A stretch of DNA of 64,000 nt from positions 36,955 through 100,954 of the forward strand of contig CAMZAX010000005.1 of the NCBI GenBank assembly GCA_947304355.1, in the 5' to 3' direction. Positions 51,868-59,243 of the stretch are shown here, piece after piece. How positions within the stretch are numbered: position 1 is the first letter of the stretch; each line of letters opens with the position of its first letter. The notes below the pieces were generated by a model. That model saw only the letters and a list, made by a program, of their open reading frames with translations. It searched no databases and had not been told where the DNA came from. A program made the translations under genes and the position numbers. This DNA is from an uncultured Selenomonadales bacterium (GTDB lineage Bacteria > Bacillota > Negativicutes > Selenomonadales > Selenomonadaceae).

Positions 51868-52123
51868 ACAAAATGAACTCCTTTCAGCGAGTCACGCCGT
51901 TTGGGGGTCGTGACCCGGTTGAAACTTCTTTTAGCATTGAGCTGAAATTGTTACTCTGAACCCCTTATGAATCCCAAAAAAACTTAAAGCGTCGAACCTG
52001 CTTTCCCTACACTTGTTGCAAGTCCCAACGCCACAATCCTGAGCTTTGTCGCCGATTCCCCAATCGTTGAACAAGCTCCCCCTTATGTTGACGAGTCTGC
52101 GTCCACCAAACGCCTTGACTGTC
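51868..52123 (-). promoter_or_regulatory. Long structured 5' leader of the giant-protein gene
   Basis: About 255 nt between promoter and ATG. Visible stems: GACG/CGTC (52090-52103); GAGCTT with AAGCTC enclosing GATT/AATC (52041-52078); GCGT/ACGC enclosing ACTTG-CAA-CAAGT (51989-52031). Next comes a weak stem AAAGC/GCTTT followed by seven T near 51975-51985, which could act as an attenuator. A 47-codon TTG-started frame with CGVGTCNKC lies within, but its ribosome site is too close. AAAGGAG precedes the ATG at 51867. I recognise no known riboswitch. The gap contains no other gene. Confidence 0.5.
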
Positions 52124-52129
52124 GCGCGA

Positions 52130-52158
52130 ATAATATTGCACGTATTAATTTTTGTCAA
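52130..52158 (-). promoter_or_regulatory. Near-consensus promoter of the giant-protein gene
   Basis: TTGACA (52153-52158), a 17-nt spacer, then TATTAT (52130-52135) on the minus strand. Confidence 0.85.
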
Positions 52159-52180
52159 GCTTTGGAAGATTAATGATTGA

Positions 52181-52945
52181 TTAAGTTCCGAAATACAAAT
52201 CGCGAATTTCTGTAGCAATGCGCCCGATGTTGTTGGGCAGAAAGTGAATGTTGTAGCCGACGAAATACGGACTCGTAACGTAGCGCGACATGATTTTTGC
52301 GAAAATTTTATCTGCGCGGCGGTAGAAAAAAATGTTGTAGCTGGTCGTACGCGTGTTGAAAAAATTTTTGACGTAATGCACGGCGACTTGAATGAAATCG
52401 GCAAGCGCGTCCAATGAGCCGCCGCTTTCGACGACGCAATTAAGTTCGCCGAAACCCACGCGCGGGCAATCGGATATGTTCAGCTCCACGCCGTCTTGTT
52501 CGGCAATGACAATGCCGCGCAGTTCCGCCTCGTCGAAGAGCAAATCGGAATTCAAATGCGGAAAGCCGACAAGTTGCATGTGCGGATGGCGAATCGTGCC
52601 GCCGCTCATTATGCCGTAGTTCTTGAAGAATAAAACTTCCTCGTACTTGCCGGACGCCAAAAGATTTTGCCAATGACGCACGCCCATTTTGATGACGCGG
52701 CGCATTTTTTCGGGCGTGTAATCGGGCATATCGCTTTGACATTCGCGCCCTTCAATCAGAACGAATTGGTCGGCACCCTCGATGACGTTGTATTTGTTGC
52801 GCAGGAAAATGATGTCGCCGTCAACGTCGATTATGTCGGTCAGGTGTTCCACGTCGCAAAACGGGCAGGCGGTCTCGGCGTGAGCAAGTGTCGCGGGCTT
52901 CGTCTTGCCTATGTCCGTGTTGAATTTTACAAGGTTGATATTCAC
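52181..52945 (-). CDS. Galactose-1-phosphate uridylyltransferase-like (DUF4931) protein
   Basis: 254 aa of the HIT/GalT superfamily. HPHMQ in GGTIRHPHMQLVGFP is the active-site His-x-His-x-Gln, with the middle histidine the likely nucleotidyl acceptor. CPFC near residue 28 is the metal-binding or structural pair. It is shorter than GalT (about 350 aa) and fits the DUF4931 group. The GTG start has GGAGG 8 nt upstream. The giant-protein promoter begins just downstream. The substrate is unknown; a nucleotidyl transfer or phosphorolysis is likely from the fold. Confidence 0.78.
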   Translation of the reverse strand: MNINLVKFNTDIGKTKPATLAHAETACPFCDVEHLTDIIDVDGDIIFLRNKYNVIEGADQFVLIEGRECQSDMPDYTPEKMRRVIKMGVRHWQNLLASGKYEEVLFFKNYGIMSGGTIRHPHMQLVGFPHLNSDLLFDEAELRGIVIAEQDGVELNISDCPRVGFGELNCVVESGGSLDALADFIQVAVHYVKNFFNTRTTSYNIFFYRRADKIFAKIMSRYVTSPYFVGYNIHFLPNNIGRIATEIRDLYFGT

Positions 52946-53023
52946 GCCGGGTGCCTCCTAAAAATTTTTATTTTAGCAATGCGCAGCGTTGCGTTTCGTC
53001 GCGGCGATTGACTTTAAAATATC

Positions 53024-53311
53024 TCAACGATTCGGCGCGTCTGCAGGATGCAACGTCACGTTGCCGCAGGCAATTTCCCAAATCAGGAACGCGTTTGTTC
53101 GTGCGTAATCCAAAAGCTCTGCCCGTTCGTCTTCGCTGAAACCTTTGCAAACCTTGACGTTCAGCGCGGGCAACGTCGCTTCAAGAAAGTCAAAGCCGCC
53201 GTTGACGGGACGCTCGAAATAAATGCGTATGAATTCCATGCCGTTGCCGTTGATGTGAATGTCGCCGAACGTCAAAGTCACGTCGTCAATCTCGGAGAAA
53301 AAATATTTCAC
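53024..53311 (-). CDS. Conserved-looking small protein of unknown function
   Basis: 95 aa, not recognised. No signal peptide or membrane helix. The first half is beta-rich (DVTLTFGDIHINGNGMEFIR); the second half has KGFSEDERAELLDYARTNAF, which looks like a helix. The GTG start has GGGAGG 8 nt upstream, which supports real translation. It follows the metallo-beta-lactamase-fold gene by 22 nt and precedes the GalT-like gene, all minus strand, so the three may form an operon. Confidence 0.65.
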   Translation of the reverse strand: MKYFFSEIDDVTLTFGDIHINGNGMEFIRIYFERPVNGGFDFLEATLPALNVKVCKGFSEDERAELLDYARTNAFLIWEIACGNVTLHPADAPNR

Positions 53312-53333
53312 GCCGCGCGCCTCCCGCAGTCAA

Positions 53334-54119
53334 TTAAAATTCCAAAGTTTCGCCGTCGGCGGGCATGAGGTAATCGACGCCGCGACGTGCCAACAGTCCG
53401 CGCATTTCGTGACGGGTGATGGTTGCGTGCGCCACGTTGTCCATGTGCGAAACGACAATCTGCGCGGTCGGCAAAGTTTGCGCAATGCAGTCAATGTCTT
53501 CGTCGTTCATGATGAGCCGCCCGTAATCGACGAGCTCAGCCGCGCAGGCGTTGACAATCACAACGTCGGGTCGGAAGGTCGTCAGCGAATCCTGCACGCC
53601 GCCGAACCAGACGGTATCGCCCGCAAGGTACAAAGTTTTTTCACCGTCGGCTTGGAAGATTAATCCGCAAGCCTCGCCGCAAGGTTTAATCGTCCCGTGA
53701 CGGGCGGGCGTCTTCGTCAGCTTAATCGCGCCCAAAACGTTTTCGCCGAGCACTTCGACGTTGCCGAACCCCGAACGCTTGAAAGCGGCGGCGTCCTCCG
53801 AATTCTGCACGAACAGCGGAACATTTTTATCGAGCGGCTTGCCAACCGTGCCGTCGGGCGCCATGTCCACGTGGTCGGGGTGAATGTGCGTCACGACGTA
53901 ATAATCGACGCCGCGCAGAATTTCTTCGACGGAAGCGGGCAAATCGCAAATCGGCATTGGAATCTGTTCGCGAACGGGGTCGGGCGTGCTGAACGGCTTG
54001 CCGGGGATGTCGACGAAGCGTCCGAACTTCATTGCGCCGATGAGCCACGGGTCGACGAGAAACACTTTCCCGCCGTAAGTCAGCTTGAGCGTCGCGTTGC
54101 GTATCTGTTGAATCTTCAA
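53334..54119 (-). CDS. Metallo-beta-lactamase-fold metal-dependent hydrolase
   Basis: 261 aa. Metal ligands: THIHPDHVDMA (HxHxDH), ARHGT further on, LYLAGDTVWFGGVQ with the bridging Asp, and VSHMDNVAHAT near the end. It resembles the UlaG-like/YycJ-distant group of lactonases and hydrolases. The substrate cannot be read from sequence. TTG at 54119 is chosen as start since CGGAGG lies 9 nt upstream. The longer frame would begin inside its own promoter. Confidence 0.85.
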   Translation of the reverse strand: MKIQQIRNATLKLTYGGKVFLVDPWLIGAMKFGRFVDIPGKPFSTPDPVREQIPMPICDLPASVEEILRGVDYYVVTHIHPDHVDMAPDGTVGKPLDKNVPLFVQNSEDAAAFKRSGFGNVEVLGENVLGAIKLTKTPARHGTIKPCGEACGLIFQADGEKTLYLAGDTVWFGGVQDSLTTFRPDVVIVNACAAELVDYGRLIMNDEDIDCIAQTLPTAQIVVSHMDNVAHATITRHEMRGLLARRGVDYLMPADGETLEF

Positions 54120-54146
54120 ATCAATCAGCCTCCGTTTTTTGAAAGG

Positions 54147-54152
54147 ATTATA
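54147..54152 (-). promoter_or_regulatory. -10 element of the metallo-beta-lactamase-fold gene
   Basis: Perfect TATAAT on the minus strand about 28 nt ahead of the start, with TTACTA 17 nt further upstream. The leader would be about 20 nt. Confidence 0.6.
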
Positions 54153-54205
54153 ACACACGGCGGCGAAAGTAGTAACAGCTAAAACCTAACAAAGGTGCGA
54201 ACAGA

Positions 54206-55831
54206 ATGACAGAAACTAAATCCGGCGAGAAATTTTTAAAGGGCACGTTCATCTTGACGATCGCCAGTTTCGTCGTCAAGGTAATCGGCTCGTTGAATTG
54301 GATATTTGTATCGCGAATCTTGGGCGGCGAGGGCATAGGTCTCTATCAAATGGCTTTCCCCATTTATTTTTTCGCAATGACGGTTTCGCAAGCGGGCGTA
54401 CCCGTGGCAATTTCAATCATCACGGCGGAGCGCGTCGCGTTGAACGACATTTACGGGGCAAAGCGCGTCTTCCGAATCTCAATGTTGCTGATGTTGTTTA
54501 CGGGAATATTTTTTTCGGTGCTCACGTATTTTGCGGCGCGTTGGCTTATCGATTTGCAATTCATACGAGACCCGCGCGCTTACATGTCGGTCGTCGCGCT
54601 TGCACCTACGATTTTCTTCGTGACGTTTTTGGCGTCGAGTCGCGGCTACTTGCAGGGTTGGCAACGCATGACGCCGACGGCGGTAAGTCAGATCGTCGAG
54701 CAAATTTTCCGCGTGATAACCATGATCGTGCTTGCCGATTTGCTGTTGCCTTGGGGATTGGATTACGCGGCGGCGGGCGCGAGCTTGGGCGCGTTGGCGG
54801 GCGCAGTCACGGGCTTAATCGTCCTTGTCTACTTCCACATAAAGCTGAATCGCGACATAGAAAAAACTTACGGCACGGACTTGAAACCTTCGCCCGAAAC
54901 CGCAAGCGAGTCGACGACTTCAATCATCAAGCGGATTTTCAGATTGGCGTTGCCCGTCAGCGCGGCGTCAATCATGTTGCCCGTCGTGTCGAACTTGGAC
55001 TTAATGATTGTCCCGCAACGATTGGAGGTGGCGGGCTACAGCGTGCGGCAGGCGACGGAGCTTTTCGGCTACTTGACGGGCATGGCTGTCCCGCTGGTGA
55101 ACTTGGCGACGATATTGACGGCGTCGTTGGCAGTGTCAATCGTCCCGGCGATTTCGGAGGCGCGCGCCCTCAAAGACACGGCGCGAATCTTTCGGCAGAC
55201 GGCAGCGGCTGTTCGTATCTCAAACTTCGTGTGCTTTCCGGCGTTCGTGATAGTGTTCTTTCTTGCCACGCCGATAGCAAGCTTGATTTACAACGCGCCG
55301 GGCGCAGGACCTGCCGTCATGATTTCGGCGGTGTCGATAATCCTGCTCGGACTGCACCAGGTATCGACGGGCGTCCTGCAAGGGCTTGGGCATACGACAA
55401 TCCCGATGGTCAACATGATTTTGGCGGCGGCGGCGAAAGTCGCGCTGAACTGGACTTTGACGGCAATGCCCGCGTTGGGAATCATGGGTGCGGCTTGGGC
55501 GACGGCGGCTGATATGGGCGTTGCGGCGTTCATAAATCTCTATTTCATTTGGAAATATATCGGCTATCGCATGGAGCTGGGGCAGCTGTTCAAGACAATC
55601 TGCGCGGCGGGAGCAATGGCGTTGGTCGTGAAGTTTTTCCACGACGTGACGTTGGCGCAATGGCACATGGAAATTGTCTCGACGTTCGGAGCAATCGGCG
55701 CGGGCTGTGTCATCTACGTCGCGACGCTTGCCCTAATCGGCGGCTTGCTTGAAGAGGACATGGCGCGAATCCCGATGATCGGACGCTTCAGCATAAAAAT
55801 CTTCCGCAAGCTTGGGATATTCAAGTCATGA
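54206..55831 (+). CDS. MATE/MVF-type lipid flippase, SpoVB-like polysaccharide transporter
   Basis: 541 aa with about fourteen membrane helices. The opening FLKGTFILTIASFVVKVIGS followed by SRILGGEGIGLYQMAFPIYF is that of the SpoVB/YtgP (Amj/MurJ-related) flippases. These move lipid-linked wall or glycan precursors across the inner membrane. An internal repeat begins at RLALPVSAASIMLPVVSNLD. The ATG has an AAAGGTG site. The lipid-kinase gene starts within its last codons (ATGA overlap), so the two are cotranslated. SpoVB proper acts in sporulation; here a general envelope role is more likely. Confidence 0.88.
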   Translation: MTETKSGEKFLKGTFILTIASFVVKVIGSLNWIFVSRILGGEGIGLYQMAFPIYFFAMTVSQAGVPVAISIITAERVALNDIYGAKRVFRISMLLMLFTGIFFSVLTYFAARWLIDLQFIRDPRAYMSVVALAPTIFFVTFLASSRGYLQGWQRMTPTAVSQIVEQIFRVITMIVLADLLLPWGLDYAAAGASLGALAGAVTGLIVLVYFHIKLNRDIEKTYGTDLKPSPETASESTTSIIKRIFRLALPVSAASIMLPVVSNLDLMIVPQRLEVAGYSVRQATELFGYLTGMAVPLVNLATILTASLAVSIVPAISEARALKDTARIFRQTAAAVRISNFVCFPAFVIVFFLATPIASLIYNAPGAGPAVMISAVSIILLGLHQVSTGVLQGLGHTTIPMVNMILAAAAKVALNWTLTAMPALGIMGAAWATAADMGVAAFINLYFIWKYIGYRMELGQLFKTICAAGAMALVVKFFHDVTLAQWHMEIVSTFGAIGAGCVIYVATLALIGGLLEEDMARIPMIGRFSIKIFRKLGIFKS

Positions 55832-56703
55832 AAAAAATTTTGCTCGCTTACAATCCTGTGTCGGGGCACGCGGCGTTCAAGAATCAGCTGGACGACGTGA
55901 TTGAAAATCTTCAACGTCGCGGCGTGTTGCTGTCGGTCTATCGAACGCAAGCGGACGACAATTCAAGTTTCGTCGACTGCGTGAAGTCTTCGGGCGCGGA
56001 GGGCGTGTTGGCGGCGGGCGGTGACGGAACTCTGCACGCGGTGATTAATTGGCTCAAGCGCAACGATTTGGATTTGCCCGTCGGAGTAATCGGCTCCGGC
56101 ACGTCCAACGACTTCGCGGCGCACCTCGGACTTGACGCGGAAAAAACTTTCGACGCGGTGGCGGCAGGTCGGACGCGTCCCGTTGATTTGGGTTTGGCGA
56201 ACGGCGCGGAGTATTTCATTAACGTGGCAAGCGCGGGCGTCTTCACGTCGATAGCTCACGAGGTCGATTCGCGCCTGAAAAATTTTTTGGGCAAGTCGGC
56301 TTACTATCTGCGCGGGCTCGGCGAATTGACGAACTTCAAAGCGGTGCCGCTTGACGTTGAGGCGGACGGACAAAAATTTTCGGTCGAGGCATTTTTATTC
56401 TTGGTGCTGAATTCGCCTTCGGTCGCGGGCTTCAAAAAAATTTCGGACGCCGCGCAGATTGACGACGGCAAGCTTGACTTAATCGCGCTGAAAAAATGTT
56501 CGCCGCGCAGTCTTATGACGTTGGCGAAAAAAATTTTGGCGGGCGGTTGCGTCGACGGCGACGAGAACATTTTGACGTTGCAAGCCGCGACGCTGACGAT
56601 AAGCACGTCCGCCGCATTGACCAGCGACTTGGACGGCGAGGCAGGCGCACCGTTGCCGCTGAAGGTCGAAACTTTGCGCCGCGCGATAAAATTTTTTGCT
56701 TGA
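55828..56703 (+). CDS. YegS/BmrU-type lipid kinase (diacylglycerol kinase catalytic domain)
   Basis: 291 aa. Begins with the DAGK signature ILLAYNPVSGHAAFKNQ, with the nucleotide-binding GVLAAGGDGTLHAVINWL and the conserved PVGVIGSGTSNDFA. It phosphorylates diacylglycerol or a related membrane lipid, recycling lipid left by envelope synthesis. The start overlaps the flippase stop. The C-terminal half (ALKKCSPRSLMTLAKKIL, later SDLDGEAG) completes the fold. Confidence 0.92.
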   Translation: MKKILLAYNPVSGHAAFKNQLDDVIENLQRRGVLLSVYRTQADDNSSFVDCVKSSGAEGVLAAGGDGTLHAVINWLKRNDLDLPVGVIGSGTSNDFAAHLGLDAEKTFDAVAAGRTRPVDLGLANGAEYFINVASAGVFTSIAHEVDSRLKNFLGKSAYYLRGLGELTNFKAVPLDVEADGQKFSVEAFLFLVLNSPSVAGFKKISDAAQIDDGKLDLIALKKCSPRSLMTLAKKILAGGCVDGDENILTLQAATLTISTSAALTSDLDGEAGAPLPLKVETLRRAIKFFA

Positions 56704-56730
56704 CGATTTTTCGTAAGGAGAGTGAATGTC

Positions 56731-57072
56731 ATGATTGTCGCAGCGATTTCCTTGGTGCTTGCGGGCTTGAGCTTGGCGGCAGCGATAATGCTGTTGCCTT
56801 TCCTGCTGAAAATGTTTTTGTACGGCTTGGTAACAATTTTCTTGGCGGCGGGCTTCGTCTTGCGTCACGCATTGCACGCGGTGCCGTGGATAATTTCGGC
56901 GGGCGGCGCATTGGCTTTCACGTTTTACGCACTCGGTCGGCAATTCTTCACGGGCGACGACGCACGGCTTACAATCGAACGGAGACTGCCGCCGCGCATC
57001 CGTAAAAAAGATTTGTCACTGCTTGCAATCGAGCTGATGTTGGAGCTTCGCAAATTTATCGCCACGCATTGA
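56731..57072 (+). CDS. Small membrane protein of unknown function
   Basis: 113 aa, not recognised. Two to three membrane helices in the first 70 residues (ISLVLAGLSLAAAIMLLPF, VTIFLAAGFVLRH, WIISAGGALAFTFYAL), then a basic cytoplasmic tail of about 40 residues (RLPPRIRKKDLSLLAIELML). The ATG at 56731 has AAGGAG 10 nt upstream; the GTG three codons earlier is too close. It follows the lipid kinase by 27 nt and is probably in the same operon. Confidence 0.7.
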   Translation: MIVAAISLVLAGLSLAAAIMLLPFLLKMFLYGLVTIFLAAGFVLRHALHAVPWIISAGGALAFTFYALGRQFFTGDDARLTIERRLPPRIRKKDLSLLAIELMLELRKFIATH

Positions 57073-57113
57073 AGGATTAAAAATTTTTGCGGCGAAGTTT
57101 CCAAAAAATTTCT

Positions 57114-57147
57114 CATTGCGCATTGCGCACTACGCATGACGCATTAC
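57114..57147. repeat. ATTGCGC-type heptamer repeat (about 5 diverged units)
   Basis: Period 7 with drift (CATTGCG, CATTGCG, CACTACG, CATGACG, CATTAC) upstream of cheV, ending just before its ribosome site. Confidence 0.8.
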
Positions 57148-57165
57148 AATTCGGAGGCGGATTAG

Positions 57166-58125
57166 ATGGCGAAAGATAAAGTTCGCAAGGGCGACGAGAC
57201 TGCCGGCGACAAGAAAGGTATTTTGCTTGAAACAGGTACGAACGAATTTGAGATAGTTGAATTCAGCATAGGTGCCGTCAACTACGGCATAAACGTCGCC
57301 AAAGTTCGCGAGGTCATTCAGCGCACGCCCGTAACGGCTATGCCGCAAGCTCACCCCTACATTGACGGGTTGTTTACTCTGCGCGGCAAAGCAATTCCGT
57401 TGGTAAATCTGCCGCGCTGTTTGAACGTTGCCAACGGCGACGACGCAAAAAATATTATCGTCACGGAAATCAACAACTACGACATCGGCTTTTTGGTGGA
57501 AAATGTTTCGCGCATTCACCGCATATCGTGGAAGGACATGGAGCCCGCGCCCGAAGTCGGCGACCAGAGCCGCGTCGTCGGTATCATCAAAATGCCCGAC
57601 CGTATCGTCCTGCTTTTGGACTTCGAGACGATCATTGCGGAGATTAATCCCGAAATCAACGCCAAACTCACGACGGTTGAAGACGCGGCGGCTGACGTTC
57701 GCGCAAAACGTGCTGATGTTCACGTCGTCGTTGCGGAAGACTCGGCAATGTTGCGCGACCTGCTTGTCACGACGTTGCACGATTCGGGCTATCGTTTCGT
57801 CCGCGACTTCGGCAACGGCAAAGACGCTTGGGAATATCTGCAGGGTCTTGCCGCGAAGGAAGGCGACATTTCCGAACACGTCGGCATTATCGTTTCCGAT
57901 GTCGAAATGCCCATGATGGACGGTCACAGGCTTTTGAAACTAGTCCGCCACAACGAGCGGCTTGAAGACGTGCCGTTTGTCCTGTTCTCTTCGCTTATCA
58001 ACGAGGAAATGCGTTTCAAGGGCGACGAACTGGGCGCGAGCGCGCAAATTTCCAAGCCCGAAATCGGTCAGCTCATCGACCTGCTTGACAAGCTTATCTT
58101 CAAGAAAAAACAGCAAAGCAAGTAA
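57166..58125 (+). CDS. cheV: Chemotaxis coupling protein CheV
   Basis: 319 aa. An N-terminal CheW-like domain (residues about 25-165; EIVEFSIGAVNYGINVAKVR, then PYIDGLFTLRGKAIPLVNLP) links receptors to CheA. The C-terminal receiver domain (about 180-310) carries VVVAEDSAMLR and the phospho-acceptor Asp in IIVSDVEMPMMDG, with the conserved Lys in SKPE. It tunes receptor coupling and adaptation. GGAGG lies 8 nt ahead of the ATG. The cell is therefore probably motile, though no flagellar genes are in the window. Confidence 0.96.
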   Translation: MAKDKVRKGDETAGDKKGILLETGTNEFEIVEFSIGAVNYGINVAKVREVIQRTPVTAMPQAHPYIDGLFTLRGKAIPLVNLPRCLNVANGDDAKNIIVTEINNYDIGFLVENVSRIHRISWKDMEPAPEVGDQSRVVGIIKMPDRIVLLLDFETIIAEINPEINAKLTTVEDAAADVRAKRADVHVVVAEDSAMLRDLLVTTLHDSGYRFVRDFGNGKDAWEYLQGLAAKEGDISEHVGIIVSDVEMPMMDGHRLLKLVRHNERLEDVPFVLFSSLINEEMRFKGDELGASAQISKPEIGQLIDLLDKLIFKKKQQSK

Positions 58126-58145
58126 CGCAACGCTTACGACAGCAA

Positions 58146-58178
58146 AAAGCCTCCCGACACCCGCCGAGAGGTTTTTTG
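58146..58178 (+). terminator. Terminator after cheV
   Basis: CCTC-type and GAGAGG arms around a loop of about 10 nt, followed by TTTTTT. Confidence 0.75.
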
Positions 58179-58203
58179 TTTGCATAAAAAAATCGCCGAC
58201 AAA

Positions 58204-58947
58204 CTAAATTTGCTTGTCAGCGATAAGGTTGAGGTATTCGGGCGGCAAAATTGCCGTCGTGATTTTTACGAAGTAATCGATAATCGCACGTACTTCGTCG
58301 AAGTCGGCAGAAAAAAATTCGCCCCTCACGCGTTGCGGCGCGAGTTTCTTTTGGGCAGCCCACTCAACCAAGCGAGCGTCTTTGCGGGGCATTTCGGGCG
58401 TGAAATACATATCGACGACCTTCAAGCCGGTTTCGCGTTCGATTTTGGCGACGCGGGAACGAATGTTGTTGCTGTGACCGATTTTGACGATTTGAACGGT
58501 GCCGTCACTCATTTGGAACAAATAGACACGAGCCAAGTCGAGCTTTTTGACAGCAGGCGCGGGCGCAGCGGACGGAACGAGCGAATAGTAGCCGTGCTTG
58601 CGAATCGCCGGCAGGACTTCGTGATAGACCCAATTCTGGAATTCGACAGCCTCTTTTTTGCGGCTGGAAAAGATAAGCCGATAGAGACCGGGCTCGTTGA
58701 CGACAAGCATTTTTTGATACCCTCCCAGGGTGTCGGTTAAAACTACACCCGTGGGGGATATAGAAATTTCCGCCAAATCTTTTTCATCGTCATTGAGACG
58801 ACTAACAGCATCGCGATAATTTTTGATGTCGAGGGCGCGGCAAACGTCGGCGGCGACGAACCACGGATTGGACGGATTGCCGTCGGGGAGAAACACTCGG
58901 ATTTCCCCGAACTTCGGATGCTTGAATAGCTCAAATTGGTTTCCCAT
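58204..58947 (-). CDS. BRO-N antirepressor-like protein with C-terminal T5orf172/GIY-YIG-like domain
   Basis: 247 aa. Residues 1-110 are a BRO-N domain: PWFVAADVCRALDIKNYRDA, LNDDEKDL, QKMLVVNEPGLYRLIFSSRK and FQNWVYHEVLPAIRKHG. It is typical of phage antirepressors and viral BRO proteins. Residues about 140-230 look like a T5orf172 domain, a GIY-YIG relative (VYLFQMSDG, then VKIGHSNNIRSRVAKIERET and RGEFFSADFDE). ATG at 58947 is preferred because AGGAGG lies 8 nt upstream. No other phage genes are near, so it is an orphan, perhaps a prophage remnant or a domesticated regulator. Confidence 0.85.
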   Translation of the reverse strand: MGNQFELFKHPKFGEIRVFLPDGNPSNPWFVAADVCRALDIKNYRDAVSRLNDDEKDLAEISISPTGVVLTDTLGGYQKMLVVNEPGLYRLIFSSRKKEAVEFQNWVYHEVLPAIRKHGYYSLVPSAAPAPAVKKLDLARVYLFQMSDGTVQIVKIGHSNNIRSRVAKIERETGLKVVDMYFTPEMPRKDARLVEWAAQKKLAPQRVRGEFFSADFDEVRAIIDYFVKITTAILPPEYLNLIADKQI

Positions 58948-58992
58948 AAATATCACCTCCTGAATGTTTTAAACGACGGGGACAACGGCTTT

Positions 58993-59001
58993 TCAGTCCA
59001 T
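58993..59001 (-). other. Two-codon ORF (ATG GAC TGA) with a strong ribosome site upstream of the BRO gene
   Basis: AAAGGAGG lies 8 nt ahead of an ATG that is followed by one sense codon and TGA. Such minimal frames can act as regulatory leaders or be the scar of a lost small gene. It lies 46 nt ahead of the BRO start. Confidence 0.35.
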
Positions 59002-59026
59002 AAACACCGCCTCCTTTCGGTTGAAC

Positions 59027-59055
59027 TTGACAATCGCCAAGCCCTTTGCTAGAAT
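59027..59055 (+). promoter_or_regulatory. Near-consensus promoter of a candidate small RNA
   Basis: TTGACA (59027-59032), a 17-nt spacer, and TAGAAT (59050-59055). No protein gene follows on this strand. Confidence 0.65.
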
Positions 59056-59061
59056 TGACAA

Positions 59062-59229
59062 TACAAATCTGGGATGGGCGCGTTGCGCGTCACTTGTGGA
59101 AATTTTACAGCGGTGATTATACCGTAAAGCGGGTGAAGCGTCAAGCGAAAGTTGATTCTTCGCCCGCGTCAACAGGTCTTATTTTTTTGCAAAAAAATTC
59201 CCGCAGGAAAAATTCTTGCGGGAGTTTTT
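59062..59229 (+). ncRNA. Candidate small RNA between promoter and terminator
   Basis: A transcript of about 168 nt is implied by the promoter at 59027 and the hairpin terminator at 59200-59222. The only long frame (61 codons, TTG start before the expected 5' end) is not convincing, so a non-coding RNA is the simplest reading. The target is unknown. Confidence 0.4.
59183..59229. terminator. Bidirectional terminator
   Basis: CCCGCA and TTGCGGG arms at 59200-59222, with T-runs on either side. It ends the candidate RNA on plus and the FlgT-like gene on minus. Confidence 0.8.
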
Positions 59230-59243
59230 AATTGCGTCGACGT

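Noticed and set aside
51931..52078. 47-codon Cys-containing frame in the giant-gene leader
   Set aside because: The TTG start is only about 2 nt from the GGGGGAG, and the sequence is better explained by RNA stems. Kept as part of the leader entry.
57123..57150. TTGCGC/TACAAT promoter-like pair upstream of cheV
   Set aside because: The implied transcription start would fall in or after the cheV ribosome site, and the hexamers come from the heptamer repeat.
58204..58947. Intact prophage around the BRO gene
   Set aside because: Neighbours are cheV and exported-protein genes; no integrase, terminase or structural genes are seen.
59046..59231. 61-codon frame in the candidate small RNA
   Set aside because: It would start before the predicted transcript 5' end, has no ribosome site, and reads through the terminator hairpin.
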